Shown here: piece by piece, positions 50,146-59,617 of the stretch | Layout of the letters: every line of letters begins with the position of its first letter | Position numbering within the stretch: the stretch's first letter is position 1 | From: Candidatus Accumulibacter sp. ACC003 | Lineage (GTDB): Bacteria; Pseudomonadota; Gammaproteobacteria; Burkholderiales; Rhodocyclaceae | NCBI RefSeq assembly: GCF_907163085.1 | Contig: NZ_CAJQTX010000002.1 | Coordinates: forward strand, 434,001-498,000 | Reading direction: 5' to 3' | DNA length: 64,000 nt | The notes under the pieces: generated by a model | What the model was told of the DNA's origin: nothing | The model's input: only the letters and a program-made list of their open reading frames with translations | The model's database searches: none | Program-made: the position numbers and the translations under genes

Positions 50146-50708
50146 TTCTGCCCCCCTTCGCCAGCTACAGCCCTCTTCAGAGAAGCGTTCATGCTGAATT
50201 CGTTGAGACGACGTTTGTCAACAATCACCGCCTTGATCTCTATCAAGCGAGGCTTTTCAAGCCACGGCGATGCTTCGATATTGCGCATTAGCGTCGATAC
50301 CCGGGCGCTGGATTGCGCGTAGCCTATCAGACTGATGCTCTGCCCGACCTGTTTCAGCGAGCGTATGTATACCCCCTCGGGCATCTGCTTGGCCAGCTCG
50401 CTCAACAAGCGAACGGCTTCTGCCCGGTCGCGCTGCAAGGATTCGATGATTCGCTTGCGGGCCATCAAGGCGTCGCTTTGCTCCTTGAGCCGCTTGATCT
50501 GGTCAATCTGCTTGTCGAGGACGGCGATCTCCTGCTTGAGAAAGTCGTTCCTGCCGTCCTGGGTAGCGATATAGCCCGAAATCACCGAGTACACCAGGAA
50601 GACGATCAGCCCCGAAAGAACCGCGATCAGCCCCAACAATGCGTAGAACTGCTGCCGTCGCGCTCGCCGCTTCTCTTCACGGTGCGGCAGGAGGTTGATG
50701 CGTATCAT
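50142..50708 (-). CDS. pilN: Type IV pilus assembly protein PilN
   Basis: Inner-membrane partner of PilM and PilO. The 188-residue product begins MIRINLLPHREEKR, the cytoplasmic motif that binds PilM. It has a single membrane helix (about 22-46), a coiled-coil (about 55-85) and a ferredoxin-like periplasmic domain (VRLLSELAKQMPEGVYIRSL). Four-base overlaps join it to pilM and pilO. Confidence 0.96.
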   Translation of the reverse strand: MIRINLLPHREEKRRARRQQFYALLGLIAVLSGLIVFLVYSVISGYIATQDGRNDFLKQEIAVLDKQIDQIKRLKEQSDALMARKRIIESLQRDRAEAVRLLSELAKQMPEGVYIRSLKQVGQSISLIGYAQSSARVSTLMRNIEASPWLEKPRLIEIKAVIVDKRRLNEFSMNASLKRAVAGEGGQK

Positions 50709-51790
50709 TCGTCGAATCTCCGCAACGCCAGACCGCAGGCAACCATCAACGACGACGCGTCAGCCAGGAGCCTCTTTTCAACAAGGGCAACGCGATCGGA
50801 AAGCAGCATGTCCGCGAACGGATTGGCAATTATGGTGTTGATCTGCGTACGAGCGGCGACGACCTCGTCGGCGCCAGCGATGACCGCGCAGCCCCCGGCG
50901 AGAACGATGTGGTTGATCTGATTGAACTGCGTCGAGGTAAAGAAGAACTGCAGGGCTCGCGACAACTCCAGAGCCATCGCATCAAGAAAAGGCCGCAAGA
51001 GCTCGGATTGGTATTGTTCCGGCAGCGTGTTGCGGCGCTTTTCCGCCTCGGCCTCCTCGAAGGTCATCCCAAAAAGGCGAGCGGCATCCTGCGTCAGCTG
51101 GTTGCCTCCGAAAGCCTGCTCACGAACGTAAAGCTGCTGGCCATCGCGCAGGACGGTCAGGTTCATGACGTTGGCACCAACGTCGATGAGCGCAATGATC
51201 TGCCCCTTGCCGCCGTCAGCGAGCTGCTTTTCGATCAGTTCGAAAGCCGCCAGCACGGCGTAGGACTCGACGTCGAGGACCACCGGCTTGAGGCCAGCTG
51301 ATTCCGCTACGGCGACACGATCCTCGACCTTTTCCTTGCGCGACGCCGCGATCAGCACCTCGATCTCGTCAGGTGACGACGGCACCGCCCCGACGACCTG
51401 AAAGTCAAGATTGACCTCTTCGAGAGCGAACGGTATGTACTGGTTGGCCTCCGACTCGACCAGCACTTCCAGTTCTTCGTCGCGCTGCCCGGCGGCAACG
51501 ATAATCTTCTTGGTAATGACGTGCGACGCCGGCAGGGCGATGGCCACCTGCCTGGTGGCGGTCCCGAGCTTTTTCCACGCCCGCCTTACCGACTCCGCCG
51601 CCACCTCGAGGTTGACGATGTTGCCATCGGAAACAACGTCCCTCGGCAAGACCTCAATGGCGTAACGCTCGACGCGGTAAGCTCCCTTGGCGTCGCGGGC
51701 CAGCTCGACCATCTTGACCGACGACGAGCTGATATCGAGACCGATCAGGGAGCGCGCCTTGGGATTAAAGATCGAAAGATCAAGCTGCAA
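50705..51790 (-). CDS. pilM: Type IV pilus assembly protein PilM
   Basis: Cytoplasmic actin-like ATPase that binds the PilN tail. The 361-residue product has the phosphate-1 motif LIGLDISSSSVKMVEL (residues 16-31), the phosphate-2 type IALIDVGANVMNLTVL, and the adenosine-site glycine motif IVLAGGCAVI. The start is a TTG at 51790 after GGGGGTGGTGA; no ATG lies near the family start. It is the first gene of pilMNOPQ and diverges from the penicillin-binding protein gene, as in many proteobacteria. Confidence 0.96.
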   Translation of the reverse strand: MQLDLSIFNPKARSLIGLDISSSSVKMVELARDAKGAYRVERYAIEVLPRDVVSDGNIVNLEVAAESVRRAWKKLGTATRQVAIALPASHVITKKIIVAAGQRDEELEVLVESEANQYIPFALEEVNLDFQVVGAVPSSPDEIEVLIAASRKEKVEDRVAVAESAGLKPVVLDVESYAVLAAFELIEKQLADGGKGQIIALIDVGANVMNLTVLRDGQQLYVREQAFGGNQLTQDAARLFGMTFEEAEAEKRRNTLPEQYQSELLRPFLDAMALELSRALQFFFTSTQFNQINHIVLAGGCAVIAGADEVVAARTQINTIIANPFADMLLSDRVALVEKRLLADASSLMVACGLALRRFDE

Positions 51791-52134
51791 ATCACCACCC
51801 CCGCCAAAAAACCCTTCAATAATTTATAGTTAGCGTACTTATAGACATTTTACTTTAGATGCTAGCAACAAGCTCCCAGCGTGTAAAGCAATTTCTCCAG
51901 CCTACTGCAACAGCCAGCACGCTACTCACCCGCCCGCTCAGCCCTCCCCCGAAATGCCTTTTTTCAATGACCGCCCATGTCCAGCATGACGCCGCCGCCA
52001 GGGTTCAGTGCCTAGGCTCGGCGATACCTGCGGGGCTGCGGCTGCCGAGGGAGCGGCGACAGCGTCGATCTTCGCGCCTTTTCGCAGCCGGACTAATATA
52101 ATACCGGGATCTGACTCTCGTCCCGGATGCCGTT
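51791..52134. other. Divergent promoter region between pilM and the PBP1A gene
   Basis: About 340 bases. Plus-strand TATAAT (52097-52102) lies 32 bases before the PBP1A start, but no clear -35 box is spaced correctly. On the pilM side an A/T-rich stretch (about 51820-51860) holds TATAAA- and TATAAG-like hexamers on the minus strand. No gene was supported here. Confidence 0.5.
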
Positions 52135-54429
52135 TTGTCTACCGCCCTCCGCTACTTGCTATATCCCGTCATTGTTGTGGTCGGCCTGGCCGCGATGGCC
52201 TTGGCCGTTATGGCCGTGGTCCTCAGCTTGGCCTACCCGAATCTGCCGTCGCTGGAGATTCTTACCGACTATCGACCCAAGATTCCGCTGCGGGTGTACA
52301 CCGCGGACGGCTACCTGATGGGCGAGTTCGGCGAGGAGCGACGTGCGGTGGTGAGCATCGACGAGGTTCCAGCGATCATGAAACAGGCGATCCTGGCGGC
52401 CGAGGATGAGCGCTTCTATCAACATGGGGGGGTCGATACGCTTGGCATCCTGCGCGCACTGTACGCCAACGTGGTGGGCGGCGGCAAACGACAGGGCGCA
52501 TCGACGATTACCCAGCAGGTGGCCAAAAACTTCTTTCTGTCATCGGAGAAGACCTATACGCGCAAGCTCTACGAAGCACTGCTGTCGTTCAAGATCGAGC
52601 ACAATCTCAGCAAGGACCAGATTCTCGAACTGTATATCAACCAGATATTCCTCGGCCAACGGGCCTACGGTTTTGCCGCCGCGGCCCAGACCTATTTCGG
52701 CAAACCTCTCGCCGAGCTGACGATTGCCGAGGCAGCGATGCTTGCCGGGCTGCCGAAAGCGCCGTCAGCAGACAATCCGATAGCCAGGCCGAAGCGCGCC
52801 CGTCTGCGCCAGCAGTATGTCCTGCGACGAATGAACGAGCTGAAATTCATCACCGACGAACAATACGAGGCGGCGGTGGATCAGCAGCTGGTGATCAAAC
52901 GAGAAGCCAGCGAGAAGCCGATCCATGCCGAGTACGTCAGCGAAATGGCGCGTCAGATTGCCGCCGAGCGCTTCCCCGAAGACGTTTATACCCGCGGCCT
53001 GCGGGTTTTCACGACGATCCTCAAGGACGACCAGGAGGCCGCCTACGCCAGCGTCCGAAAAGGCGTCCTGGATTATGACCGCCGGCACGGTTACCGAGGT
53101 GCCGAGGCTTACGTCGATCTCGGCGCGATCAAGTCCGAACAGGATGAGGCCCTGGAGGAACTGCTGCAGGACTTGCACGATGCCGAAGACCTGCATCCGG
53201 CGATCGTGCTGCAAGCCGACAGCCGCAAGATCCGCGCTTACCGTCGCGGAGGCGAAATCGTGACGCTCAGCGGTGACGGGCTGAAGTTCGCGGCACGCAT
53301 GATCGACGACAAGGCGCCGGCCAACAAGCGCCTCCGCCGGGGCGCGATCATTCGCATCCAGGGCGATGAAGACAAGGGCTGGCGTATCGTCCAGCTACCC
53401 GAGGTCGAAGCGGCTTTCCTGGCCGCCGATCCGCGCGATGGTGCGATACGCGCACTGATCGGCGGTTTCGATTACAACCGCAGCAAATTCAACCACACCA
53501 CGCAGGCGTGGCGGCAACCCGGGTCGAGTTTCAAGCCATTCATCTATTCTGCCGCCCTCGAAAGAGGCTTCACGCCGGCGTCGGTGGTCAACGACGAGCC
53601 GATCAGCTTCCCGGCGACGGTTACCGGCAGCCAGGCCTGGGAACCCAAGAACTATGACGGCAAGTACGAGGGACCGATGCGCATTCGCCGCGCTCTGGCG
53701 AGATCGAAGAACATGGTCTCGATCCGCCTCCTGCAGGCGAGCGGTGTACGCTTTGTCCAGGATTACGTCACCCGCTTTGGCTTTGACGCCGAAAAACATC
53801 CACCTTACCTGACGATGGCGCTCGGCGCTGGCTCGGTAACGCCCTGGCAGCTGGTCGCCGGCTATGCGGTCTTTGCCAACGGCGGCTACCTCGTCAGGCC
53901 CTACATCGTCAGCCAGATCCAGGACGACAAGAAGCAGGTCCTGGCGCAGGCAGCGCCGACCACCGCTGGCGATGAGCGCCTGCGCGTGATCGACCCCCGC
54001 AATGCTTACCTGATGGACAGCATGCTGCGCGACGTGACCATTTATGGCACCGGCGCCCGCGCCTCGGCGACCCTCAAACGCCGCGATCTGGCCGGCAAGA
54101 CAGGAACCACCAATGACTACGTGGACGCCTGGTTTTGCGGCTACCAGCAGACCGTCGTCGGCTGCTCGTGGATTGGCTACGATCAGCCGCGCAATCTCGG
54201 CAAGGGCGAGACCGGCGGCTCGGCGGCGCTGCCGACGTGGATTGGCTATATGGGTAAGGCTCTGCAGGGCGTCCCGGAGTCATTCCTGCCGACTCCCGAC
54301 GGCATCGTCTCGGTGGCCATTCCGAACCACGGCAAGGGCCCTGCGCTGGAACTGTTCTACAAGGAAAACGCGCCGGCCGAAATGGAGCCCGAGCCGCCCG
54401 TCGACGACAGCATCCCGGCTCAGGACTGA
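52135..54429 (+). CDS. mrcA: Penicillin-binding protein 1A (class A, bifunctional)
   Basis: Inner-membrane enzyme that polymerises and cross-links peptidoglycan. The 764-residue product has one N-terminal membrane helix (about residues 8-34). The GT51 transglycosylase domain has AAEDERFYQHGG, GASTITQQVAKN and the following core. An OB-like PBP1A linker precedes the transpeptidase domain with RQPGSSFKPF (active Ser), SKN and LAGKTGTTND. The frame starts at TTG 52135 with only a weak ribosome-binding site; an ATG at 52127 is in another frame. The divergent position relative to pilM is common in proteobacteria. Confidence 0.95.
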   Translation: MSTALRYLLYPVIVVVGLAAMALAVMAVVLSLAYPNLPSLEILTDYRPKIPLRVYTADGYLMGEFGEERRAVVSIDEVPAIMKQAILAAEDERFYQHGGVDTLGILRALYANVVGGGKRQGASTITQQVAKNFFLSSEKTYTRKLYEALLSFKIEHNLSKDQILELYINQIFLGQRAYGFAAAAQTYFGKPLAELTIAEAAMLAGLPKAPSADNPIARPKRARLRQQYVLRRMNELKFITDEQYEAAVDQQLVIKREASEKPIHAEYVSEMARQIAAERFPEDVYTRGLRVFTTILKDDQEAAYASVRKGVLDYDRRHGYRGAEAYVDLGAIKSEQDEALEELLQDLHDAEDLHPAIVLQADSRKIRAYRRGGEIVTLSGDGLKFAARMIDDKAPANKRLRRGAIIRIQGDEDKGWRIVQLPEVEAAFLAADPRDGAIRALIGGFDYNRSKFNHTTQAWRQPGSSFKPFIYSAALERGFTPASVVNDEPISFPATVTGSQAWEPKNYDGKYEGPMRIRRALARSKNMVSIRLLQASGVRFVQDYVTRFGFDAEKHPPYLTMALGAGSVTPWQLVAGYAVFANGGYLVRPYIVSQIQDDKKQVLAQAAPTTAGDERLRVIDPRNAYLMDSMLRDVTIYGTGARASATLKRRDLAGKTGTTNDYVDAWFCGYQQTVVGCSWIGYDQPRNLGKGETGGSAALPTWIGYMGKALQGVPESFLPTPDGIVSVAIPNHGKGPALELFYKENAPAEMEPEPPVDDSIPAQD

Positions 54430-54432
54430 ACT

Positions 54433-54461
54433 CGCGTAGCGGCGCTTCAAGCCGCTACGCG
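54433..54461. terminator. Hairpin terminator candidate after PBP1A gene
   Basis: CGCGTAGCGGC (54433-54443) and GCCGCTACGCG (54451-54461) form a perfect 11-bp stem with a seven-base loop, three bases after the stop codon. No T-run follows. Confidence 0.55.
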
Positions 54462-54631
54462 TACGCACACCTGCCGTCTACTGGCTGGGGTAAGGGGTGG
54501 CGCCACGATCTTCACCGCTGCCCGGCACGCTCGCGCTCGAGTTTCGTACGAGCAGACTTGCGCGCCAGGGGCGATCGAGACGGCGTGCTAAACTCCGCCA
54601 TCAGAACTTCCCGCTGCAACTCCCCCTGAGA

Positions 54632-56437
54632 ATGCCCTCCGCAAGCCCCCCGCCTGCTTCCTCATTGCGCATCTACTTCCGGCTGCTCGGCTATCTGAGG
54701 CCGTTTGTCGGCATGTTCGCGATCAGCCTGCTCGGCTACATGATCTTCGCCTCGTCACAACCGATGATGGCCGGGATTCTCAAGTACTTCGTCGACGAAC
54801 TGAATGAACCGACCAGCGTCACTCGGCAGGCGACGCCGCTGACCGGCGACCTGGAAGTGGTCTACGGCGTGCCGCTGCTGCTGATCGTCGTCATCAGCTG
54901 GCAGGGAATCGGCTCCTTCCTCGGCAACTACTACCTGGCCAGGGTCTCGCTGGGATTGATCAACGACCTCCGACGGGCGCTCTTCGACAGCCTGCTGCAC
55001 CTGCCAAACGGCTATTTCGACCAGCACAACTCGGGGCATCTGATCTCGCGCATCACCTACAACGTGACGATGGTCACGGGTGCCGCGACCGATGCCATCA
55101 AGGTGGTGATTCGCGAAGGACTGTCGGTCATCTTCCTGTTCGCCTATCTGCTGTGGATGAACTGGCGACTGACGCTGGTGATGGTCGCCATCCTGCCGAT
55201 CATCGGCCTGATGGTGACTCGCGCCAGCCGCAAGTTTCGCCGCCAGAGCCAGAAAATACAGGCGACCATGGGCGACCTGACGCACGTCGCCTCGGAAACC
55301 ATCCAGGGCTACCGGGTGGTGCGCAGTTTCGGTGGCGAAAACTACGAATCGGCACGCTTCGCGGCGGCCAGCGCGGAAAACACCGCCCGGCAGCTGCGCA
55401 TGGTCAAGACCAGCGCCACCTACACGCCGGCACTGCAGTTGGTCACCTTCAGCGCGATGGCCGCCGTGCTGGCGCTGGTCCTGCTGCTGCGCGGCGATGC
55501 GTCGGCCGGCGATCTGGTCGCCTACATCACCGCCGCCGGCATGTTGCCAAAACCCATTCGCCAGCTTTCGGAAGTCAGCGCGACGATTCAGAAAGGCCTG
55601 GCCGGCGCCGAGAGCATCTTTTCGCAGCTTGACGAGCCATCGGAACCCGACCTCGGCACCGTCGAGATCGATCGCGTCAGCGGCCATCTGCAAGTCAGGG
55701 ATCTCAGCTTTACCTACCCCGGCAGCTCGCAGCAGGTGCTCGACCAGGTCAGCTTCACCATCGAACCCGGGCAACTGGTGGCGCTGGTCGGGCGCTCGGG
55801 AAGCGGCAAGTCGACCTTGGCCAGTCTGATCCCACGCTTCTACCATCATGATGCCGGCCAGATTCTGCTCGACGGCGTCGACGTCGAGCAGTTCACCTTG
55901 CGCAACCTGCGCCGCCACATGGCGCTGGTCACCCAACAGGTGCTGCTATTTAATGACACCGTCGCCAGCAATATTGCCTACGGCGACCTGTCCGGCGCGC
56001 CACGCGTGGCGATCGAAGCCGCCGCCGAAGCCGCCTTTGCCAGCGAATTCATCAACCGCCTGCCCGAGGGCTTCGCGACCATGGTCGGAGAAAACGGCGT
56101 GATGCTGTCCGGCGGCCAAAGGCAACGGCTGGCGATTGCCCGCGCCTTGCTAAAGGACGCGCCGATCCTGATTCTCGACGAAGCCACTTCGGCGCTCGAC
56201 AGCGAATCCGAACGGCACATCCAGAGCGCGCTCGACCAGGTAATGAGCGGGCGGACAACGCTGGTCATCGCCCACCGCTTGTCAACGATCGAAAAAGCCG
56301 ACCAGATCCTAGTCATGGAACACGGCCGCATTGTCGAACGCGGCAAGCACGCCGAACTACTGGCCAGCGACGGCCACTACGCACGCCTGCATGCCATGCA
56401 GTTCAGCGAGCAGGCGAACGCCGACACGGGCGCCTGA
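54632..56437 (+). CDS. msbA: Lipid A/LPS exporter MsbA-type ABC transporter
   Basis: Homodimeric ABC exporter that flips lipid A-core across the inner membrane. The 601-residue product joins a six-helix membrane domain (about residues 20-330) to an ATPase domain: Walker A GRSGSGKST, signature LSGGQRQRLAIARA, Walker B ILILDEATSALD and the switch His in IAHRLSTI. ATG 54632 gives the normal MsbA length; an upstream reading from 54497 adds 45 residues unlike the family. It converges with the LPS kinase/glycosyltransferase operon, which supports the LPS assignment. Confidence 0.93.
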   Translation: MPSASPPPASSLRIYFRLLGYLRPFVGMFAISLLGYMIFASSQPMMAGILKYFVDELNEPTSVTRQATPLTGDLEVVYGVPLLLIVVISWQGIGSFLGNYYLARVSLGLINDLRRALFDSLLHLPNGYFDQHNSGHLISRITYNVTMVTGAATDAIKVVIREGLSVIFLFAYLLWMNWRLTLVMVAILPIIGLMVTRASRKFRRQSQKIQATMGDLTHVASETIQGYRVVRSFGGENYESARFAAASAENTARQLRMVKTSATYTPALQLVTFSAMAAVLALVLLLRGDASAGDLVAYITAAGMLPKPIRQLSEVSATIQKGLAGAESIFSQLDEPSEPDLGTVEIDRVSGHLQVRDLSFTYPGSSQQVLDQVSFTIEPGQLVALVGRSGSGKSTLASLIPRFYHHDAGQILLDGVDVEQFTLRNLRRHMALVTQQVLLFNDTVASNIAYGDLSGAPRVAIEAAAEAAFASEFINRLPEGFATMVGENGVMLSGGQRQRLAIARALLKDAPILILDEATSALDSESERHIQSALDQVMSGRTTLVIAHRLSTIEKADQILVMEHGRIVERGKHAELLASDGHYARLHAMQFSEQANADTGA

Positions 56438-56480
56438 AGCACCGCCGCGGCCGGCAAAACCGCCGCGTTGCGGCGCCCGT

Positions 56481-57926
56481 TCAAGCCGCCGGCAACTGCC
56501 GCGCCAGCCAACGGTGCAGCACACAGTCGGACGGCCAGTTACGCAACAGGCGGGCGCGATCACGCCGCCAGGCACGGGCATAGGACGCGGCGCTGCGATG
56601 TTGGGCGACGGCGTCCAGATCGATCAGTTGAACGTGTTCGCCGTCCCACAGCAAGTTGGTCGCCTTGAGGTCGCCGTGACTGATTCGCTGTTGACGCAAC
56701 GACGCGAACAGCGCCAGCAGCGCTCGCGCCTCGTCGCCGGGTGGCTCGCAGTCGGCCGACAGATGGCGCAGCAGGTTCTCGCCGTGGCAATACTCGCTGA
56801 TCAACCAGGCGCGCCGCCGCAACGGCCCGAAGCGTTCTTCGATCAGCGCCAGCGGCGCCGGTGTGGGGATGGCGAAAAAACGCAGCAGATGCGCCGCACG
56901 CCAGGAATGCCAGGCGCGGCTTGGGCGCCACAGACGACCCAGAGCGTGCCGTAGATTCTTCAGGTTGTAGCGCTTGATCAGCAAGGCGCGCTGATTGACG
57001 ACGACGCGCGCGACGGTGCTGGTGCCGCCGTCCTTGAGCACCTCGCCGGCGCTGATCGCGCTATCTGGCGACGCCAGCAAGGGCGCCAGCACATCGGCTT
57101 GGCCGCGCAGGACGGTGCTGAACCGGCTGCCGCTACGCTCGACGGCAAACAAGCTGCAGTCGCGAACGCTCTTGGCCAGAAAATCCCGCAAGCGCCAGGC
57201 GCGCACCTTCTCGATCGGCGCCCTCAAGGCCGCCACGTCCGGCGCGTGTTGCCCGCTGCCAGCGCCATAGGCGGCCAGTAGCGTCGGCAGCAGCCCATCG
57301 CGGTCGGGCGGCAACTGCGCCAGCAGCACCGCCAGGTTGCTGCTGGCCGCCGCCCACGGCAAGCGGACGCCGCGACTGACGACGCGCACGGCATCGCCGT
57401 CGATGACGAACAGTTGGCCGTCGTGGCGCAGGAAATTGCCGAGATGGAGGTCATCGTGCACCAGGCCGGCGGCGTGCAGGCGGCCGAGCATGGCTACTGC
57501 CGGAGCCAGCAGCGCCAGCGCATCGGCGGCGTCCGGCGACCGCCGCGACAAACGCTCCCAGGATTCGGCGAGGCTCTCGGCGGGCTCCAGAAAGGCCGTC
57601 AGCAGCGCGTAGCCACCGCCGGCCAGCGCCGTCGCGGCGAACACTTCCGGAGTCGGCAGCGCCGCCAGGCGAAGCGCCGCCAGCCCGGCGACTTCCTGCT
57701 GCCAATGCCTGGCGCAGCGAGCCCCGACAAACAACTTGGCGAGGACCCGGCGGCCATCGATCTCGGCGTCGCCGACCACTCGCTTGCCCGGCAAGACGCG
57801 CAACAGGCGCTGCATGTGCAGCCGCCGACCATCAGCCAGATCGATGCAGAACGGCAAGCACGGCTGGCGGCCAGCCGCACGCAGCGTTTGCGCAACGATC
57901 GCTTGAGGCACCCTCATCGTCGCCAT
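56481..57926 (-). CDS. Double kinase-domain protein of the LPS kinase (Kdo/WaaP) type
   Basis: A 481-residue protein containing two kinase-like domains in one chain. The first (to about residue 225) has the catalytic loop GLVHDDLHLGNFL and metal-binding LFVIDGDAV. The second (about 240-480) has ISHGDLKATNLLW and VQLIDLDAV. Both loops keep the catalytic Asp and the Asn, so both halves could be active. There is no membrane segment. The fold belongs to the lipopolysaccharide kinase group that phosphorylates heptose or Kdo of the LPS core; the acceptor is not predictable. It is the last gene of the lpxL-waaG-rfaP-kinase operon, 54 bases after the preceding kinase. Confidence 0.82.
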   Translation of the reverse strand: MATMRVPQAIVAQTLRAAGRQPCLPFCIDLADGRRLHMQRLLRVLPGKRVVGDAEIDGRRVLAKLFVGARCARHWQQEVAGLAALRLAALPTPEVFAATALAGGGYALLTAFLEPAESLAESWERLSRRSPDAADALALLAPAVAMLGRLHAAGLVHDDLHLGNFLRHDGQLFVIDGDAVRVVSRGVRLPWAAASSNLAVLLAQLPPDRDGLLPTLLAAYGAGSGQHAPDVAALRAPIEKVRAWRLRDFLAKSVRDCSLFAVERSGSRFSTVLRGQADVLAPLLASPDSAISAGEVLKDGGTSTVARVVVNQRALLIKRYNLKNLRHALGRLWRPSRAWHSWRAAHLLRFFAIPTPAPLALIEERFGPLRRRAWLISEYCHGENLLRHLSADCEPPGDEARALLALFASLRQQRISHGDLKATNLLWDGEHVQLIDLDAVAQHRSAASYARAWRRDRARLLRNWPSDCVLHRWLARQLPAA

Positions 57927-57980
57927 CAGCGACGCCGAGCGACCAGCGCGGCATGGCCGCGACGAGCGAGCGCCAAGCGG

Positions 57981-58796
57981 CTACGCACGGCCATCGAAGA
58001 AAGCAAGGATCTTGCCGATTCGCTTCCGATCCTGAGCGCCAACGCGCGCGTGCTGCGCGTAATCCAGATAGAAGCGCAGTCGTTGGCTACGTGACAAGTG
58101 CTCCCTGCCAAGCTTGTCCAGGCACGCCAGGTCCTTGATGATCCGGTAGTCGAGGACCGCGCCGCGATAATAGGCACCGCTGGGACAATCGATCAGGTAC
58201 ACCGTCGGCGACGGTCCACGATTCACCAGCAGGTTGCGCCACTTCAGGTCATTGTGCGCGAAACCGAGCGCGTGCATGGTTCGCGCGATGCCGGCGATCT
58301 GTGTCGACACCTGCGTCAGCCAGCGCCGATCGTGAATTCTCGGATCGTCGGCGCCGGCGATCTGCGCGAGATCCAGGGTATCGGGGATTTCCTCGGTGAT
58401 CAGCGCACCGCGAACGAAAGCACCCAGGCGTCGCTCGAGGCCGTAGGCGACCAGCGTCGCCGTCGGAATACCCCAGGCGGCAAAAGCCAGCAGGTTTCGC
58501 CATTCGGCGCGAACGCGTGGCGAGCCGAGCCAACGCCGCAGGCCGAACCAGCGACGCTTCGTGTTTTTGCCGTTGCCACTGTAGCGCTTGACGTAGTAGC
58601 GCTTGCCACCCACTCCGACGCGCAGGACGCGGCTCAGCGAATCGCCGGCGACCTGCTCGCCTTGCAGCTGGAAAACGCGGTCAATATCGCCGAAAGCGGC
58701 AGCCACTTCGCCGCTGGCAAACTCGGGCCGCAGACGCCAGCGGCTGATGTCGCTGCTCATGGCGCTGCTCATGGCGCCGCTCATGGTGCCGCTCAT
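57981..58796 (-). CDS. LPS kinase (InaA/WaaP-like)
   Basis: A 271-residue kinase-like protein. The ATP-site lysine lies in KRYYVKRYSGN. The catalytic loop is GFAHNDLKWRNLLVN and the metal-binding motif VYLIDCPSGA. It resembles the InaA/RfaP branch of lipopolysaccharide kinases, cytosolic enzymes that phosphorylate LPS core sugars. The N-terminus is unusual: four tandem in-frame 12-bp units, each beginning ATGAGC, give MSGTMSGAMSSAMSS, so any of four ATGs could start translation. The first overlaps the rfaP stop by ATGA. Confidence 0.87.
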   Translation of the reverse strand: MSGTMSGAMSSAMSSDISRWRLRPEFASGEVAAAFGDIDRVFQLQGEQVAGDSLSRVLRVGVGGKRYYVKRYSGNGKNTKRRWFGLRRWLGSPRVRAEWRNLLAFAAWGIPTATLVAYGLERRLGAFVRGALITEEIPDTLDLAQIAGADDPRIHDRRWLTQVSTQIAGIARTMHALGFAHNDLKWRNLLVNRGPSPTVYLIDCPSGAYYRGAVLDYRIIKDLACLDKLGREHLSRSQRLRFYLDYAQHARVGAQDRKRIGKILAFFDGRA

Positions 58797-59617
58797 GTCA
58801 TTTCTCCGGCGGCGACCTTGCGTTCGAAACGCGCCTGCAAACGCTGCGTCTCGCTCGCCAGGTGCGCGAGCAGTGACGCTTCGTCGCGCAGGATCAAGCG
58901 CAATGGGCGGGCAAAATAAGCGCTCAGAAAGCGCAGCAGGTCACGCTTGGTCAGACCGATATCGAGTGCCGAAAAGTACAGAGCCGCGAGGTCCTTGTCT
59001 CGCCAGCGCCGTGGCAGATTCGCTCGCAGCTGCGCGCGATGCAGGTCGATCAGTGACAGCTTGAAGTGCTCGGGCGTCGGTGGCGGGTCGAGGTGTAGCA
59101 GGAAATGGCAGATGTAGAAATCGCGATGGTTGACACCGCCGGCGTGCATCTTGCTCGCCGCCCGGGCGACGGCGGTGATCAGTGCGCGCTTCAGAGCCAG
59201 CACCGGCGGGCGCTTCGGCCAGTCCAGGCAAAAGTCCTCGAGACTGAGCGTCGGCGCCAGTTCTTCGGTGACGATGAACGAGCGCTGACGCGCCGGATTG
59301 CGACCGCGCACGCCGAAGGCAACGGCACGCATGCTATCAACCCCCAGTTCGCGCAGCCGCTCGATAGCGCGCCATTCGTTCGCCGCGCCGAAAACCGGCA
59401 AGCGCAGCGACAGCAGATTCTTGACGATCTCGGGCCAACCGACGCCACGGTGGATCTTGACGAAATAGCCGTGTCCGGCGATCTCGCTGCGCAAGGTTCG
59501 GCGCGCCTCGAGTTCACGAAAAACCGTCCCCTCGAGCGCCTCGACGGCGACGAAAGGATCGGATCCCGCCCATAGCGAGCGGAACGGCTCGTCGAGAAAG
59601 ACCTCGGGGACGCTCAT
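58793..59617 (-). CDS. rfaP: Lipopolysaccharide core heptose(I) kinase RfaP
   Basis: Phosphorylates the first heptose of the LPS inner core, which stabilises the outer membrane. The 274-residue product has GHGYFVKIHRGVGWPEI at the nucleotide site, FIVTEELAPTLSLE in the hinge, the catalytic loop GGVNHRDFYICHFLLH, and metal-site LSLIDLHRAQ. The spacing and the HRDFY variant are typical of RfaP/WaaP. It overlaps waaG by four bases upstream and the next kinase downstream, so it sits inside one translationally coupled core-LPS operon. Confidence 0.94.
   Translation of the reverse strand: MSVPEVFLDEPFRSLWAGSDPFVAVEALEGTVFRELEARRTLRSEIAGHGYFVKIHRGVGWPEIVKNLLSLRLPVFGAANEWRAIERLRELGVDSMRAVAFGVRGRNPARQRSFIVTEELAPTLSLEDFCLDWPKRPPVLALKRALITAVARAASKMHAGGVNHRDFYICHFLLHLDPPPTPEHFKLSLIDLHRAQLRANLPRRWRDKDLAALYFSALDIGLTKRDLLRFLSAYFARPLRLILRDEASLLAHLASETQRLQARFERKVAAGEMT

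Noticed and set aside
54755-55936. A 393-codon minus-strand frame opposite msbA
   Set aside because: msbA has all ABC motifs on the plus strand; the opposite frame is His/Gln-rich and featureless.
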